DNA from: Pontibacter sp. E15-1
GTDB lineage: Bacteria; Bacteroidota; Bacteroidia; Cytophagales; Hymenobacteraceae
Assembly: GCF_022601975.1 (NCBI RefSeq)
Contig: NZ_JAKVIR010000010.1
Coordinates: forward strand, 103,316-167,315
Reading direction: 5' to 3'
DNA: 64,000 nt
Part shown: positions 35,631 to 45,900 of the stretch, piece after piece
Layout: each line of letters begins with the position of its first letter
How positions within the stretch are numbered: the stretch's first letter is position 1
Translations under genes and position numbers: made by a program
Notes under the pieces: generated by a model
What the model was told of the DNA's origin: nothing
Databases searched by the model: none
What the model saw: only the letters and a program-made list of their open reading frames with translations

Positions 35631-36055
35631 TGGAGAGCAAAGACACGGATCAACTGCGGGGAAAGCCTGTCGTTTTCTACGACGGAACCTGTGGCTTCTG
35701 CCAGGCGAGCGTGCAGCTAGTTTTGAAGTACAACGGGCGGCGCGATTTATACTTCGCGCCGCTGCAGTCCGAAGCGTTTGCGGCCATTGTGCCAGCCGCG
35801 CAACGGCCTGAGCCGCTGCCCGATTCTGTGGTTTTTTATGAGCACGGCCAGGTATACACCGAGTCGGAGGCGGTGTTGCGCATTGCCCGCCATCTCGATT
35901 TTCCCGTTCGCGCGCTTTACTATTTTCGTTTTATTCCTTTATCTTTCCGCAACATTTTATACCGCTTTATAGCCAGGCACCGCTATAAAATTGCCGGACG
36001 GGAAGACGCTTGCCTGCTGCCAAGTCCGGCAGACCGCGCCCGGTTCGTAGCCTAA
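35630..36055 (+). CDS. Thiol-disulfide oxidoreductase DCC family protein (DUF393)
   Basis: 141 residues. It has the family-defining YDGTCGFCQ motif (about residue 18), a C-x-x-C pair, in a thioredoxin-like setting, and a downstream SEAVLRIARHL block. The substrate is unknown for most of the family. The start codon shares a base with the stop of the preceding surface-protein gene, so the two are co-translated; a role in disulfide handling of the exported protein is only a guess. Confidence 0.88.
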   Translation: MESKDTDQLRGKPVVFYDGTCGFCQASVQLVLKYNGRRDLYFAPLQSEAFAAIVPAAQRPEPLPDSVVFYEHGQVYTESEAVLRIARHLDFPVRALYYFRFIPLSFRNILYRFIARHRYKIAGREDACLLPSPADRARFVA

Positions 36056-36125
36056 ATTACAGCGTGGTTTATTAGGTATAGCAGTTGTTGCCAACAGGCC
36101 GGCTACTGCTCGAAATTAAAGCGGA

Positions 36126-36159
36126 GAACGAAAAACGAAATTCGAAAAACGATTAACGA
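36126..36159. repeat. CGAAAAACG-type short repeat upstream of fabD
   Basis: GAACGAAAAACGAAATTCG, then AAAAACGATTAACGAA directly before the fabD start codon. It resembles the repeats that flank the four-helix-bundle gene at 18921-18946 and 19326-19358, but no such gene is present here. Confidence 0.4.
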
Positions 36160-37038
36160 ATGAAGAAAGCATATATTTTCCCTGGCCAGGGTTCGCAGTT
36201 TGTGGGTATGGGCAAAGACCTTTATACCCAGCACGAAGAAGTGAAACAGCTGTTCGATAAGGCCAACGAGATCCTGGGTTTTAACATCACCGAGATCATG
36301 TTCAGTGGCACCGATGAGGAGCTGAAGCAAACCAAGGTTACGCAACCCGCCATTTTCCTGCACTCTGTGGCGCAGGCTGCCGTAGCCAAAGACTTTGCCC
36401 CGGACATGGTGGCGGGTCACTCGCTGGGAGAGTTCTCAGCACTGGTAGCCAGCAAGGTGCTGAGCTTTGAAGACGGCTTGCGTCTGGTGTCGAAGCGTGC
36501 GCTGGCCATGCAGGCGGCCTGCGAGGCGAACCCCTCCACAATGGCGGCCATATTGGGCCTGGAAGATGCGAAAGTGGAAGAAGTGTGTGCCTCGATTGAC
36601 GAGGTGGTAGTGGCCGCCAATTACAATTGCCCCGGCCAGTTGGTTATCTCCGGCTCCAACAAAGGCATTGAGATTGCCTGCGAGAAAATGAAAGAGGCTG
36701 GTGCCAAGCGTGCCTTGCCGCTTCCGGTTGGCGGCGCCTTCCACTCGCCCCTGATGAAGCCGGCTGAGGAGGAACTAGCGAAGGCCATCGAGGAGACTAC
36801 TTTCTCAGCGGGCATCTGCCCGATCTACCAGAACGTAGACGCCCTGCCCCATACCGACCCATCTGAGATCAAGCAGAACCTGATCAGGCAACTGACTGCC
36901 CCGGTGCGTTGGACACAGTCTGTGCAGCAGATGCTGGCTGACGGCGCCACCCATTTCGTGGAGTGCGGCCCAGGCAAGGTGTTGCAGGGTTTGGTAAAGA
37001 AAATTGAGAGAACTGCTGAGGTAAGCTCTGCGGAGTAA
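36160..37038 (+). CDS. fabD: Malonyl-CoA:acyl carrier protein transacylase FabD
   Basis: 292 residues. N-terminal IFPGQGSQFVGMG (residues 6-18), the catalytic serine in GHSLGEF (S88), and the catalytic histidine in VGGAFHSPLM (about residue 195). It moves malonyl groups from CoA to acyl carrier protein, starting each round of fatty-acid elongation in the cytoplasm. It appears as a single gene followed by a terminator. Confidence 0.96.
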   Translation: MKKAYIFPGQGSQFVGMGKDLYTQHEEVKQLFDKANEILGFNITEIMFSGTDEELKQTKVTQPAIFLHSVAQAAVAKDFAPDMVAGHSLGEFSALVASKVLSFEDGLRLVSKRALAMQAACEANPSTMAAILGLEDAKVEEVCASIDEVVVAANYNCPGQLVISGSNKGIEIACEKMKEAGAKRALPLPVGGAFHSPLMKPAEEELAKAIEETTFSAGICPIYQNVDALPHTDPSEIKQNLIRQLTAPVRWTQSVQQMLADGATHFVECGPGKVLQGLVKKIERTAEVSSAE

Positions 37039-37059
37039 ACTGTAGGAGGTATAAAGTAA

Positions 37060-37101
37060 AAAGTCCCTCTTTGGCCAGGTGCCAGAGAGGGACTTCTTTT
37101 T
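37060..37101 (+). terminator. Rho-independent terminator after fabD
   Basis: The arms AAGTCCCTCT (37061-37070) and AGAGGGACTT (37086-37095) pair around a 15-base loop, with CTTTTT after and AAAA before the stem. Confidence 0.85.
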
Positions 37102-37189
37102 AGGAGGCCTGTGCATGGTATAAATGTGATGCCAGCAAGACTTAAGCTATGAGAGAGGTGGCGTTATTGATCCCATCAACACTAATTTA

Positions 37190-37708
37190 TTACAGACTTT
37201 GCTGGTATAGCATCAGATCTTCGTCATCCGAAGGTAGCCTGACCAGTTTAGTATACACGAGACCCAGCTTTTCCAGCAGCCTTTGGGAGGCCGTATTCTC
37301 TTTTGCAGTGATGGCGTAGATTTGCTTGATGCCAAAACAATCCGAAGCAGCCGATTTTATCTTGCTGGCCGCCTCAAACGCGTATCCTTGCCCTGCGAAT
37401 TGCGGCAAAAAGGCAAAGCCAATGTCAATGCCATCCAACCCTTCCCGGTCATGCAGCCCACACGTTCCCAGCTTTGCACCATCTGCTTTCCGGATGACGG
37501 TATAATTGCCATATCCCAACCGCCCTAACTGAGACATCAACTTATTTTTGATATACCCCTTCGCGTCTTCAACAGACCTTACATTTCGGTCGCCGATGAA
37601 CTGCAGCCATTGTGGCGTGTTCAGGAGCTCAAAAATAAAGGCAGCGTCTTCATACGAAGTGGGCCTTAGTATGAGTCGCTCTGTTTCGAAGGATGTATAG
37701 ATGGGCAA
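37190..37708 (-). CDS. GNAT family N-acetyltransferase (RimJ/RimL type)
   Basis: 172 residues. The opening FETERLILRPTSYEDAAFIF and the acetyl-CoA-binding region FLPQFAGQGYAFEAA (about residue 98) followed by NTASQRLLEKLGL are typical of the RimJ-like branch. The acceptor (protein N-terminus, aminoglycoside or small amine) cannot be told. It lies on the minus strand facing the fabD terminator. Confidence 0.88.
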   Translation of the reverse strand: MPIYTSFETERLILRPTSYEDAAFIFELLNTPQWLQFIGDRNVRSVEDAKGYIKNKLMSQLGRLGYGNYTVIRKADGAKLGTCGLHDREGLDGIDIGFAFLPQFAGQGYAFEAASKIKSAASDCFGIKQIYAITAKENTASQRLLEKLGLVYTKLVRLPSDDEDLMLYQQSL

Positions 37709-37825
37709 GTTTTTAAGTGATTAATTAGTGGGGGAGATAGGGTATAGGTCTTTTGCATAATAAAGGTGAGCCATAGCCGAAGCCTGTGTTATGCACCTTG
37801 TTGGGCGAAAACATTCTTTATTTTT

Positions 37826-38266
37826 TTAGCAACTGTATTGTGAATTAAAAGCCCACCAGTAAAAGGGTGTAAACAGAATTGAAATTATGGCTAATGTCAG
37901 AGGGATTTTAATTCCGAAGTAAGTATCTATCCCTTTGTTCGTGAATAGATGCACCAATAGGAACACTGACCAAATAACAAGATTTACAAGTGTAGAATAT
38001 TTAAAAGTTGTCCAGAATCTGTTTTTGTGTGCACAGATGTCTCTTGCCAATATCTTTCCCGCAAACTAAAGAGTAAAGGAGAATGCAATCAACAATCCCA
38101 ACGTTGCAAATCCATTTGTAAAGAACCATCCAAATAGAAACAAGCTTTCTCCTGTCATAATAACACTGTACAAGGCAAAAAGTACCATTGCACCAATTCC
38201 TATAGGCAGGCCTAAGGATAAGGAAGCTTTTGCTCCTGTGATTTCAATGCTTTCCTGTTTTCTCAT
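37826..38266 (-). pseudogene. Membrane-protein gene interrupted by an in-frame amber codon
   Basis: Two open segments in one frame, 38266-38069 (MRKQESIEITGAKASLSLGL onward) and 38065-37826, are separated by exactly one TAG codon at 38068-38066. Read through, the protein would be about 146 residues with four hydrophobic spans, no recognised family, and a mid-loop KNRFWTTFKYSTLVN. The segment is AT-rich compared with both neighbours, which suggests transfer. A sequencing error or translational readthrough are the alternatives to a true pseudogene. Confidence 0.6.
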
Positions 38267-38368
38267 TATAATTTTTTATACTCCTAACTACTATATAAAA
38301 GCCACTATGACGGTTACCCGTACAATCTGGGAAGGCTGCTTTACACCTTTCGAAAAATCAGTAAAATC

Positions 38369-38854
38369 TCACCCATCAAATCCCCATACCTCCAATTCAT
38401 CCGGGCAATCCTTCAATAGTTGGTCCACGCTTTTCCCAAGCACCGGGTGCGCCAGATCAGGCGCTATCTCGGCTAGCGGCAGCAGCGTGAAGCGGCGGAG
38501 GTGCAACTGTGGGTGCGGGATGGTGAGGCGCTGGGTCTGCAACACCAGTTGGTCATAAAACAGGATGTCGATGTCGATGACGCGGGCGCCCCAATGCTCC
38601 TGCCGCACCCGGCCCAGTTCCTGCTCGATCTGGTTGATGGTATGGAGCACCTGCTCCGGAGCGAGTTCGGTTTGCACTTCCAGCACCTGATTCAGGAAAT
38701 TGGGTTGGTCGGTTTTTCCCCAGGCGGCGGTTTCGTACAGTTTTGAGGCGGTGGTTATACCCCCCACTTGTGCGGCAATGCTTTCACGGGCCTGACGGAG
38801 GTATGCGGTGCGGTCGCCGAGGTTGCCGCCCAGCAGCAGGTATAGCTTAGGCAT
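38369..38854 (-). CDS. folK: 2-amino-4-hydroxy-6-hydroxymethyldihydropteridine pyrophosphokinase FolK
   Basis: 161 residues. LLLGGNLGDRTAYL (residues 6-19), the loop KTDQPNFLNQV and the signature GARVIDIDILFYD (about residue 88) with HPQLHLRRFTLLPLAEIAP are all characteristic. It transfers pyrophosphate from ATP to the pterin in folate synthesis. The start overlaps the stop of the upstream hydrolase gene by 8 bases. Confidence 0.95.
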   Translation of the reverse strand: MPKLYLLLGGNLGDRTAYLRQARESIAAQVGGITTASKLYETAAWGKTDQPNFLNQVLEVQTELAPEQVLHTINQIEQELGRVRQEHWGARVIDIDILFYDQLVLQTQRLTIPHPQLHLRRFTLLPLAEIAPDLAHPVLGKSVDQLLKDCPDELEVWGFDG

Positions 38855-39692
38855 GTTTCCGGAAGAAGGCGATAGTCAGGTCGGCGGCCTGCAGCGCGGG
38901 GGCGGGCAGGCCGCTTTCGGTATAAGGGTGTTGTCCGCCAAAGGAGTGATTGGTGTCGGGCAGAAAATGAAGCTCTGCGTCCGGTTTCCAGCTCTTGAGG
39001 TCGAGGGCCATTTGGGTAGGCAGGGTTTCGTCCTGCTCGCCGTGCAGCAGGAGCAGGGGTTGCGTCATGCGTTTCACCACGGTTGGGATGTCGAGGCGGT
39101 ACTTGTTTACGAGGTAGTCCTCCACAATCTGGTAGTAGAGGGGCATCTGCTGGCCGGTGCGGCCGTTCAGCACATACTGCACGCCCTTTTCTTTCCACTG
39201 GCCCATGTGCAGCTCGTCCCAGTGGTTGTCGTAGCGGTTCACGGCGGCCCAGGTGGCCACGGCTTTTACACGCGGTTCTTCCGCTGCCTCCAGTATAACG
39301 GCCCCACCGCCCCGGCTGTGCCCGATCAGGTAAATCCGGCTCAGGTCCAGTTCCTGGGCCTGCAGCGGCGGGTTGTCGGTGTGCAGCAGCTCGATCAGGG
39401 CACGCATGTCGTCCAGTTCCAGGCTGAAGTTGTTTTGCCCGAACGCCTCCAGGTCGTGCATGTCGCTGTAATCCTCCACAGTGGTGCCGTTGTAGGCGAA
39501 GTTAAACTTCAGGAACACGAAATCATTCTCGGCAAAATGCCGCGCCAGCAGGTTAAAGTGGCCCCAGTCTTTAAAACCCTTAAAACCATGGGCGAAAATA
39601 ACAACGGGCTTGGGCTGGCCGTCCTGCCGGTAGGTGGCGTCGGCGGTAAAAGGGCGGCCGTGGTCAGGGTATACTACAAAGTCTACTTTCAT
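38847..39692 (-). CDS. Alpha/beta hydrolase, dienelactone-hydrolase/acyl-esterase-like
   Basis: 281 residues from ATG 39692 (MKVDFVVYPDHGRP); the frame extends upstream to 39797 but those residues lack family character. It has the oxyanion-region FAHGFKGFKDW (about residue 38), the nucleophile elbow GHSRGGG (S about 133), an acid in LLLHGEQDETLP and a histidine in DTNHSFGG. It is probably a cytoplasmic esterase or peptidase-like hydrolase; the substrate is unknown. It is coupled to folK. Confidence 0.85.
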   Translation of the reverse strand: MKVDFVVYPDHGRPFTADATYRQDGQPKPVVIFAHGFKGFKDWGHFNLLARHFAENDFVFLKFNFAYNGTTVEDYSDMHDLEAFGQNNFSLELDDMRALIELLHTDNPPLQAQELDLSRIYLIGHSRGGGAVILEAAEEPRVKAVATWAAVNRYDNHWDELHMGQWKEKGVQYVLNGRTGQQMPLYYQIVEDYLVNKYRLDIPTVVKRMTQPLLLLHGEQDETLPTQMALDLKSWKPDAELHFLPDTNHSFGGQHPYTESGLPAPALQAADLTIAFFRKHA

Positions 39693-39970
39693 TTTTTCTG
39701 AGCGCTTATAGGCTAATTTGTTGAACGGTTGAATTTTTTTGCCGCTTGTGTAGGGTATGGATCGCGACGCTTTTGTATTGCGCAGCCATACATGCACCAG
39801 TATTTTTTACGATCAGCAGGCACATGCAGCTACAGGCAAGCGACAACCGGCACTTGCATGGGGCGCCAATCTAACAATTTAACCTTGCAGCAATTTAACA
39901 ATTAAATGCCGTTTTGCCAGCACGGGTTTGGAAACCACTCTGTGAGGTAGTAATATTGCGGTCTTAACAC

Positions 39971-40948
39971 ATGAGCATTAGCCTAAAGGAAATACAAGCG
40001 CCCATAGCGCCGGAAATGCAGCTTTTCGAAAAGAAGTTCAGAACCTCGATGAAGTCGAAGGTGCTGCTTCTGGACCGGATCATGAGCTACATCGTGAAGC
40101 GCAAGGGCAAGCAGATGCGGCCGATGTTCGTGTTCTTCACGGCCAAGCTTTTCAGCCCCAGCATCAGCGAGGCAACCTACCGCGGGGCCGCCCTGATCGA
40201 GCTGCTCCACACAGCCACCCTGGTGCACGATGATGTGGTGGACGACGCCAACTACCGTCGTGGTTTTTTCTCCGTAAACGCCCTCTGGAAGAACAAGATA
40301 GCCGTGCTGGTGGGCGACTACCTGCTCTCGAAGGGCCTGCTGCTCTCACTGCAAAACGACGATTACGAACTGCTCAAGATCGTGTCGAACGCGGTAAAGG
40401 AGATGAGCGAGGGCGAGCTGCTGCAGATAGAGAAAGCCCGCCGCCTCGACATCAACGAAGACGTGTATTTCGACATCATCCGCCAGAAAACCGCCTCCCT
40501 GATTGCTTCGTGCTGCGCGGTGGGGGCCGCCTCGGCGGGTGCCTGCAAAGAGGAGATTGAGAAGGCCCGCCTGTTTGGGGAAAAGGTGGGCATCGCCTTC
40601 CAGATAAAGGACGACCTGTTCGACTACGGCACCGCCGAGATCGGAAAGCCGGTGGGCATCGACATCAAAGAGAAGAAAATGACGCTGCCCCTGATCCACG
40701 CTCTCCGCCACGCCGACTGGCTGACCAAGCGCCGGATGATCTACAACGTGAAAAACAACAACGGTGACAGCAAGCGGGTGCAGCAGGTGATCGAATTCGT
40801 GAAGCAGTCTGGTGGCATCGAATACACCGTGCAGCGCATGAACCAGTACCATGCCGAGGCGCTAGCCATCCTGAACACGTTCCCCGCCTCCCCATCCCGA
40901 ACCTCGCTGGAGCAACTCATCGCTTATACCATCGAGCGAGAGAAATAG
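39971..40948 (+). CDS. Long-chain polyprenyl diphosphate synthase
   Basis: 325 residues. The first aspartate motif DDVVD (D87-D91) and the second DDLFD (D214-D218) are intact, with RPMF and KTASLI blocks. Residues just before the first motif are small (A82, T83), which fits a long product such as the C35-C40 side chain of menaquinone rather than geranyl or farnesyl diphosphate. It acts in the cytoplasm or at the membrane. It is a single gene, not linked to the crt cluster; geranylgeranyl diphosphate synthase for carotenoids is not in this window. Confidence 0.9.
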   Translation: MSISLKEIQAPIAPEMQLFEKKFRTSMKSKVLLLDRIMSYIVKRKGKQMRPMFVFFTAKLFSPSISEATYRGAALIELLHTATLVHDDVVDDANYRRGFFSVNALWKNKIAVLVGDYLLSKGLLLSLQNDDYELLKIVSNAVKEMSEGELLQIEKARRLDINEDVYFDIIRQKTASLIASCCAVGAASAGACKEEIEKARLFGEKVGIAFQIKDDLFDYGTAEIGKPVGIDIKEKKMTLPLIHALRHADWLTKRRMIYNVKNNNGDSKRVQQVIEFVKQSGGIEYTVQRMNQYHAEALAILNTFPASPSRTSLEQLIAYTIEREK

Positions 40949-41174
40949 CCGTTATTTCCCGGTTTACACCGCATACGTTTTTTAACACGTGTCACTACGT
41001 CACTTAAAGGGGTATGCGGAAGCTTTTGGAGGTATAAAAAGTGCCTTGGGAGCACTGAGAAAGCATATGGGCTAGGTCGAGAATAAAAATTGAAACCTTT
41101 TCAATGTGTTTGGAGTAGCAGTTGTATTGTGCCGTAGACCGATCCTTTGAATTTCACTTTTTGCTTCGCCCCCT

Positions 41175-41699
41175 ATGCTAACCATGCGTAAGACCCTGCT
41201 TCTGTTTAGCACCCTGCTGTTGCTGTTTTCCCCTGATCTGCTGGCTCAGGACCACGAGCCTAAGTTTGTGCACGAAAAATACAGACACCCCACCCAACTG
41301 ATTGCCGAGAACATGCTGCCGGATGTGTACGAACTGACGAAGCTGTGCGTAAACTCCGTCACCTTTGTGCGCTTTGTTGTAGGGGCTGACGGAAAAGTAA
41401 AGAACGTGGCCTGCACCCAGAACACCCCGGCCGTTATAGCGAAGTCGCTGAAGCAGACGGTGCTGACCACCAGCGGGCATTGGTTGCCAAAGGAAGTGAA
41501 CGGGAAGCCGGTAGAGAGCAAGCCATACCTGCTTCCCGTGATGTTTGATGTGAACTACGGCTGCCCCAAATCCGACAAGAGCACCAACAAATACGAAGAG
41601 GCGATGCGCCTCGTGCTGGTGTTCGACGACGGAAACGCGGCAGACGCGATGGAATGCACCATGCTGCCCCCCATGGTGCAGCGTTACGTGAAGCGATAA
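41175..41699 (+). CDS. Secreted TonB C-terminal-domain-like protein
   Basis: 174 residues with a signal peptide (hydrophobic to about residue 22, cleavage near LLA-QD); a second start at 41184 is equally likely. The middle (about 60-130), VRFVVGADGKVKNVACTQN followed by a helix and a terminal strand, resembles the TonB C-terminal fold, but there is no transmembrane anchor or proline-rich stalk. It is therefore a free secreted TonB-C-like protein of unknown role, common in Bacteroidota. Confidence 0.7.
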   Translation: MLTMRKTLLLFSTLLLLFSPDLLAQDHEPKFVHEKYRHPTQLIAENMLPDVYELTKLCVNSVTFVRFVVGADGKVKNVACTQNTPAVIAKSLKQTVLTTSGHWLPKEVNGKPVESKPYLLPVMFDVNYGCPKSDKSTNKYEEAMRLVLVFDDGNAADAMECTMLPPMVQRYVKR

Positions 41700-41809
41700 C
41701 ACAGCGCGCCAGCCCCTGTATACCCTTCAGAGATTTTTGTACCGATCGGAGGTATAACAGCAGTTAAATACGCTGTTACTATAAAAGGCATACTTTCCAA
41801 ACCACAGTT

Positions 41810-42463
41810 ATGGGGATCAGCAGCGCCACCTGGAACCGCTTTCGCTATACCGTTTACCTGCCCTTATACGATCTGGTGGCAGACCGTGTCTTCCGGCCCT
41901 ACCGACGGCGGTCTATCGCGCTGCTGCAGGCAGCGCCCACCGATGCCATTCTGCTCTTGGGGGCAGGCACCGGCCTGGATTTGCCATACCTCCGGGGTTA
42001 TACCCACCTCACCGCCATCGACATTACCCCCGGCATGATCCGGAAACTCTTGAAACGCGCGCAGCGGCTGCACATACCCGTCCGGGCCGAGGTAATGGAC
42101 GGGGAACGGCTGCGGTTTGCCGACGCGTCTTTCGATGCCGTTATCCTGCACCTTATCCTGGCCGTGATCCCGGACCCGGTGGCCTGTCTTCGGGAGGTGG
42201 AGCGGGTGCTGAAGCCTGGCGGCGCCGTGATGGTGTTCGATAAGTTCCTGCCCGACGGCGTGCAGCCCTCGCTCGTCCGCCGCCTGCTCAACCCTGTCAC
42301 CCGCCTTCTTTTCTCCGACATCAACCGCAGCATGGGCCGCATCCGCTCCCATACCACATTGGTGCAGGAACTGAATGAGCCAGCGGCCCTGGGCGGCGCT
42401 TTCCGGGTCATCCGGCTGCGCAAAGCGCCTCTCAGTCTTCAGGGCACAGGCGTATCATGCTGA
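41810..42463 (+). CDS. Class I SAM-dependent methyltransferase
   Basis: 217 residues. The SAM loop is LLLGAGTGLDLPYL (about residue 48), followed by the acidic AIDITPGM (about 70) and the region DASFDAVILHLILAVIPDP (about 104) and VLKPGGAVMVFD. The pattern is like UbiE/phosphatidylethanolamine N-methyltransferases. The substrate is unknown. It is a single gene just before the regulatory region of the susC operon. Confidence 0.85.
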   Translation: MGISSATWNRFRYTVYLPLYDLVADRVFRPYRRRSIALLQAAPTDAILLLGAGTGLDLPYLRGYTHLTAIDITPGMIRKLLKRAQRLHIPVRAEVMDGERLRFADASFDAVILHLILAVIPDPVACLREVERVLKPGGAVMVFDKFLPDGVQPSLVRRLLNPVTRLLFSDINRSMGRIRSHTTLVQELNEPAALGGAFRVIRLRKAPLSLQGTGVSC

Positions 42464-42628
42464 GCCAGTATGGGTTGGAGGGTTAGAAAAAATGAATAAT
42501 CATTTGGAGAAATAAAATAATTGACTACCTTCATGACTCTCAAAGGTGATTGATTAATCACTGGAACTAGACCAAGCAACAGACTTTTCGGCTTAACCAA
42601 TGGAAAATTCACAGTTTATATCACTACC

Positions 42629-42640
42629 GCAATCGATTCC
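42629..42640. promoter_or_regulatory. LacI-type operator candidate 1 (GCAATCGATTCC)
   Basis: It matches the perfect palindrome GCAATCGATTGC at 53231-53242 in 11 of 12 positions and has the central CG typical of LacI-family operators. It lies about 310 bases before the susC start. Confidence 0.5.
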
Positions 42641-42812
42641 AGTGCAATGAAACGCATTGTTTTTAAAGAGGACGCAACGCGAAATATTGGCCAAATGCTC
42701 TATATAAAAGGATATATCTTGATCTTTATGTCTACAGCACAGATAAAATTTGACAGCCGTGTTCACCAATTGGAGACTGGGTATGATACACAACTTCAAG
42801 CTAACTTTATAT

Positions 42813-42824
42813 GCAATCGATTCC
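42813..42824. promoter_or_regulatory. LacI-type operator candidate 2 (GCAATCGATTCC)
   Basis: Identical to candidate 1, 184 bases further on and 125 bases before the susC start, right after a weak -7-like box. Two sites at this distance could allow DNA looping. Confidence 0.5.
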
Positions 42825-42948
42825 AAAAATGCTTTTCATGTGTTTTTTGTCACTCCTGAAGCACCTGGATAAGGCGTGACCCCGAAGGGATTCTTCAAAA
42901 AAACCAGGCTAACCATTCATTTCTCATATACCTAATAAATTATCGCTT

Positions 42949-45900
42949 ATGGCAATTTGTACCAGATTATCTTTTGTAATGGCTGTGCTCTGCCTTACAG
43001 AGGTTTCATCGAAGGCAGCGATGCTGCCCCCGGCGGCAGACGCTGCGCCCGGCATCAGCTTGCGCAGGGCAGACGTGGTTGTGCAGGGCAAGGTCACTTC
43101 GGGCAAGGGGGAACCGCTGCCGGGGGTAACCGTGGTTGTGAAAGGCACCTCCAACGGGGCCACCACCGGGATAGATGGCACCTACTCCCTGCGTATGGCG
43201 CAAGCCTCGGGCACGTTGGTGTTCTCCTACATTGGCTTCCTGACGAAGGAGGTTCCGCTGACGGGGCAAACCACCGTGAACGTTGTGCTGACAGAGGACA
43301 TGAAAGCGCTTGAGGAAGTGGTGGTGGTGGGGTATGGCACCCAGAAGAAAAGCGATATAACCGGTGCCGTGGGCTCGGTGAAGGCAGAAGAGATACAGGA
43401 AGTGCCCGTGACAAGCGCTGCACAGGCATTGCAGGGCCGTGTGGCCGGTGTAAACGTGACCATGGCCGGAACCAAGCCCGGTGCGGGCGTCACGGTACGG
43501 GTGCGCGGTAACCGCTCCTTTTCCGCCAACAACGACCCCCTGTACGTGCTGGACGGAATTCCGATCACAGGCGGCATCAACGATATCGCCCCGCAGGACA
43601 TCTCCTCCATCGAGGTGCTGAAAGATGCCTCGGCCACGGCCATATATGGCTCGCGGGGTGCGAACGGCGTGGTGCTCGTGACCACCAAGCGGGGTACGGT
43701 GGGCAAGCCGCAGGTGTCTTACGACACGTATGTCGGGTTCTCGAAGGCGTTGGGCAAGGTAGACATGATGAATGGTGCCGAGTTTGCCGAGTACAAGCGT
43801 GAGTCGCGGAGGGCCACGGGCAACTACAACGATAACGACCCTGAGGCAGCAGATAAAGCCCTGTTCGAGCCTGTGGAGCTGGAGTCTATCCGGTTGGGCC
43901 GGTCGACAGACTACCAGGAGGAAATGCTGCGCACCGGTATGATCCAGAATCACCAGCTAGGCGTGAATGGCGGCACGGAGAACACCCGCTACGCCGTTTC
44001 GCTGAACTACTTCAAGGACGAGGGCATCATCAAAATCCAGGACATGTCGCGCTATACTCTCCGCGTGAACCTGGACCAGAAGATCGGGGATCGGATTAAG
44101 TTCGGCGTTTCCTCGCTGATCAGCAAGAGCGTGCTGAACGGACTGAACCTCAACCCCTATGACGATGCGCTGGCAGAGAACCCGTTGGGCGTGCCCTATG
44201 ATGAGCAAGGCAACCTGATTTTCCTGCCCACCAACGACGGCCTGCGCTCAAACCCGCTGAGCGAGCTGCAGAAGGGCGCGCTGATAAACCGGGAAGACCG
44301 TTTCCGGGTTTTCAGCAGCCTGTACGGCGAGGTGCAGCTGGCCGAGGGGCTCAGCTACCGCCTGAACTTCGGCCCTGACCTGATCCAGAGCCGGACGGGC
44401 AACTTCACCGGCCGCTTTACCAACGCCCGCCGCGGCAATGCGCCCACTGCGCGCACCGACGAGAACCAGGTGTTCAACTATACCCTCGAGAACATCGTCA
44501 ACTACAACAAAACCTTCGCTGAGAAGCATAGCCTCAATTTCACGGGCCTCTACAGTGTGCAGCAGCGGCAGGAGGAAGCATCGAACGTCGATGTGTTCGG
44601 CGTGCCGGCCGAAAGCATGGAATACTACAACCTGGGGTCCGCCGCCAAGGTGACCGGGGTGGGCTCCTTCTATCAGAAATGGAATATCCTCTCGTATATG
44701 GCCCGGGTGAACTACGGGTATGACAGCCGCTACCTGCTGACGCTCACCGGGCGGGCCGACGGTTCCTCCCGATTTGCGGATGGCAAGAAATGGGGCTTCT
44801 TCCCGTCGGTGGCGCTGGGCTGGAACATCAGCAACGAAGCGTTCCTGCAGGACATCACCTGGCTCACGACGCTGCGTCTGCGCGGCAGCTACGGCGAAAC
44901 CGGCAACACAGGCATCGACCCCTACCAGACACAGGGCTCTCTGGCCCGCACCACCTATTCCTTTGGCAACACCGGCCTGTTCGGCTTTCGCCCGGGCGCT
45001 ATACCTAACGATAACCTCCGCTGGGAAACGACAAGCTCCTACAACATCGGGATGGATTACGGGCTCTGGAACAACCGCATATCTGGTAGCGTGGAGTTTT
45101 ACCGCCAGAACACCCGGGACTTGCTGCTGCAGCGCCAGTTGCCCTATACCAGTGGGTTCGGGAATGTGCTGGAGAACATCGGAAGCACCCAAAACACAGG
45201 CGTAGAGTTTGCCCTTTCGGCCGTGGTCATCCCCGGAAACGACTTTAACTGGTCGGTGGACCTGAACGCATTTGCCAACAAGGAGAAGATTGTGGAGCTG
45301 TACGGGGGCAAGACCGACGACGTGGGCAGCCAGTGGTTCATCGGCCAGCCGATCAACGTGTTCTACGACTATGAGAAAATTGGCATATGGCAGACAGATG
45401 AGGCGGAGCAGGCGAAGGTATACGGCCAGAAACCAGGCGAGATCAAGGTGCGGGATGTGAACCAGGACAACCAGATCACGGCCGATGACCGTGTGCTGCT
45501 CGGCACGCCGCGGCCTGACTGGCAGGGTGGTATGACGCACCGCTTCTCCTACAAGAACTTCGATTTGTCTGTCTTTGTCTTCGGGCAGTTCGGCAACGAG
45601 ATCATCAGCAACCTGCACGAGGGCGGCCCGATCAACCTGTTTGGCCGTTACAACAGCCTGGACGTGGACTACTGGACGCCGACCAACCTGACCAACGCCT
45701 ACCCACGGCCTAATCAGAACCAGGAACGCCCTGTATATGCCAGCACGCTGCGCTATTTCGACGGTTCTTTCGTGAAAATCCGGAACATCAACCTCGGCTA
45801 CAATCTCCCGACGGCCCTGACAGACAAGATAAAGCTGGGATCGGTGCGGATATACGCCACGGCGCAGCAGCCGTTTATCTTCTCCTCCTACGTGGACGAC

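Larger units (their letters stand above)
42464..42948. other. Regulatory region upstream of susC
   Basis: A 485-base AT-rich gap. It holds two copies of GCAATCGATTCC (42629-42640 and 42813-42824), an inverted repeat GTGATT-N4-AATCAC (42546-42561) and a weak -7-like TAACTTTA (42802-42809) that abuts the second GCAATCGATTCC. The small open frames in it show no coding character. A long leader before susC is usual for such operons. Confidence 0.55.

Noticed and set aside
42593..42859. Small open frames on both strands upstream of susC (77 and 70 codons)
   Set aside because: They overlap each other and the candidate operators, and neither shows family features; treated as leader DNA.
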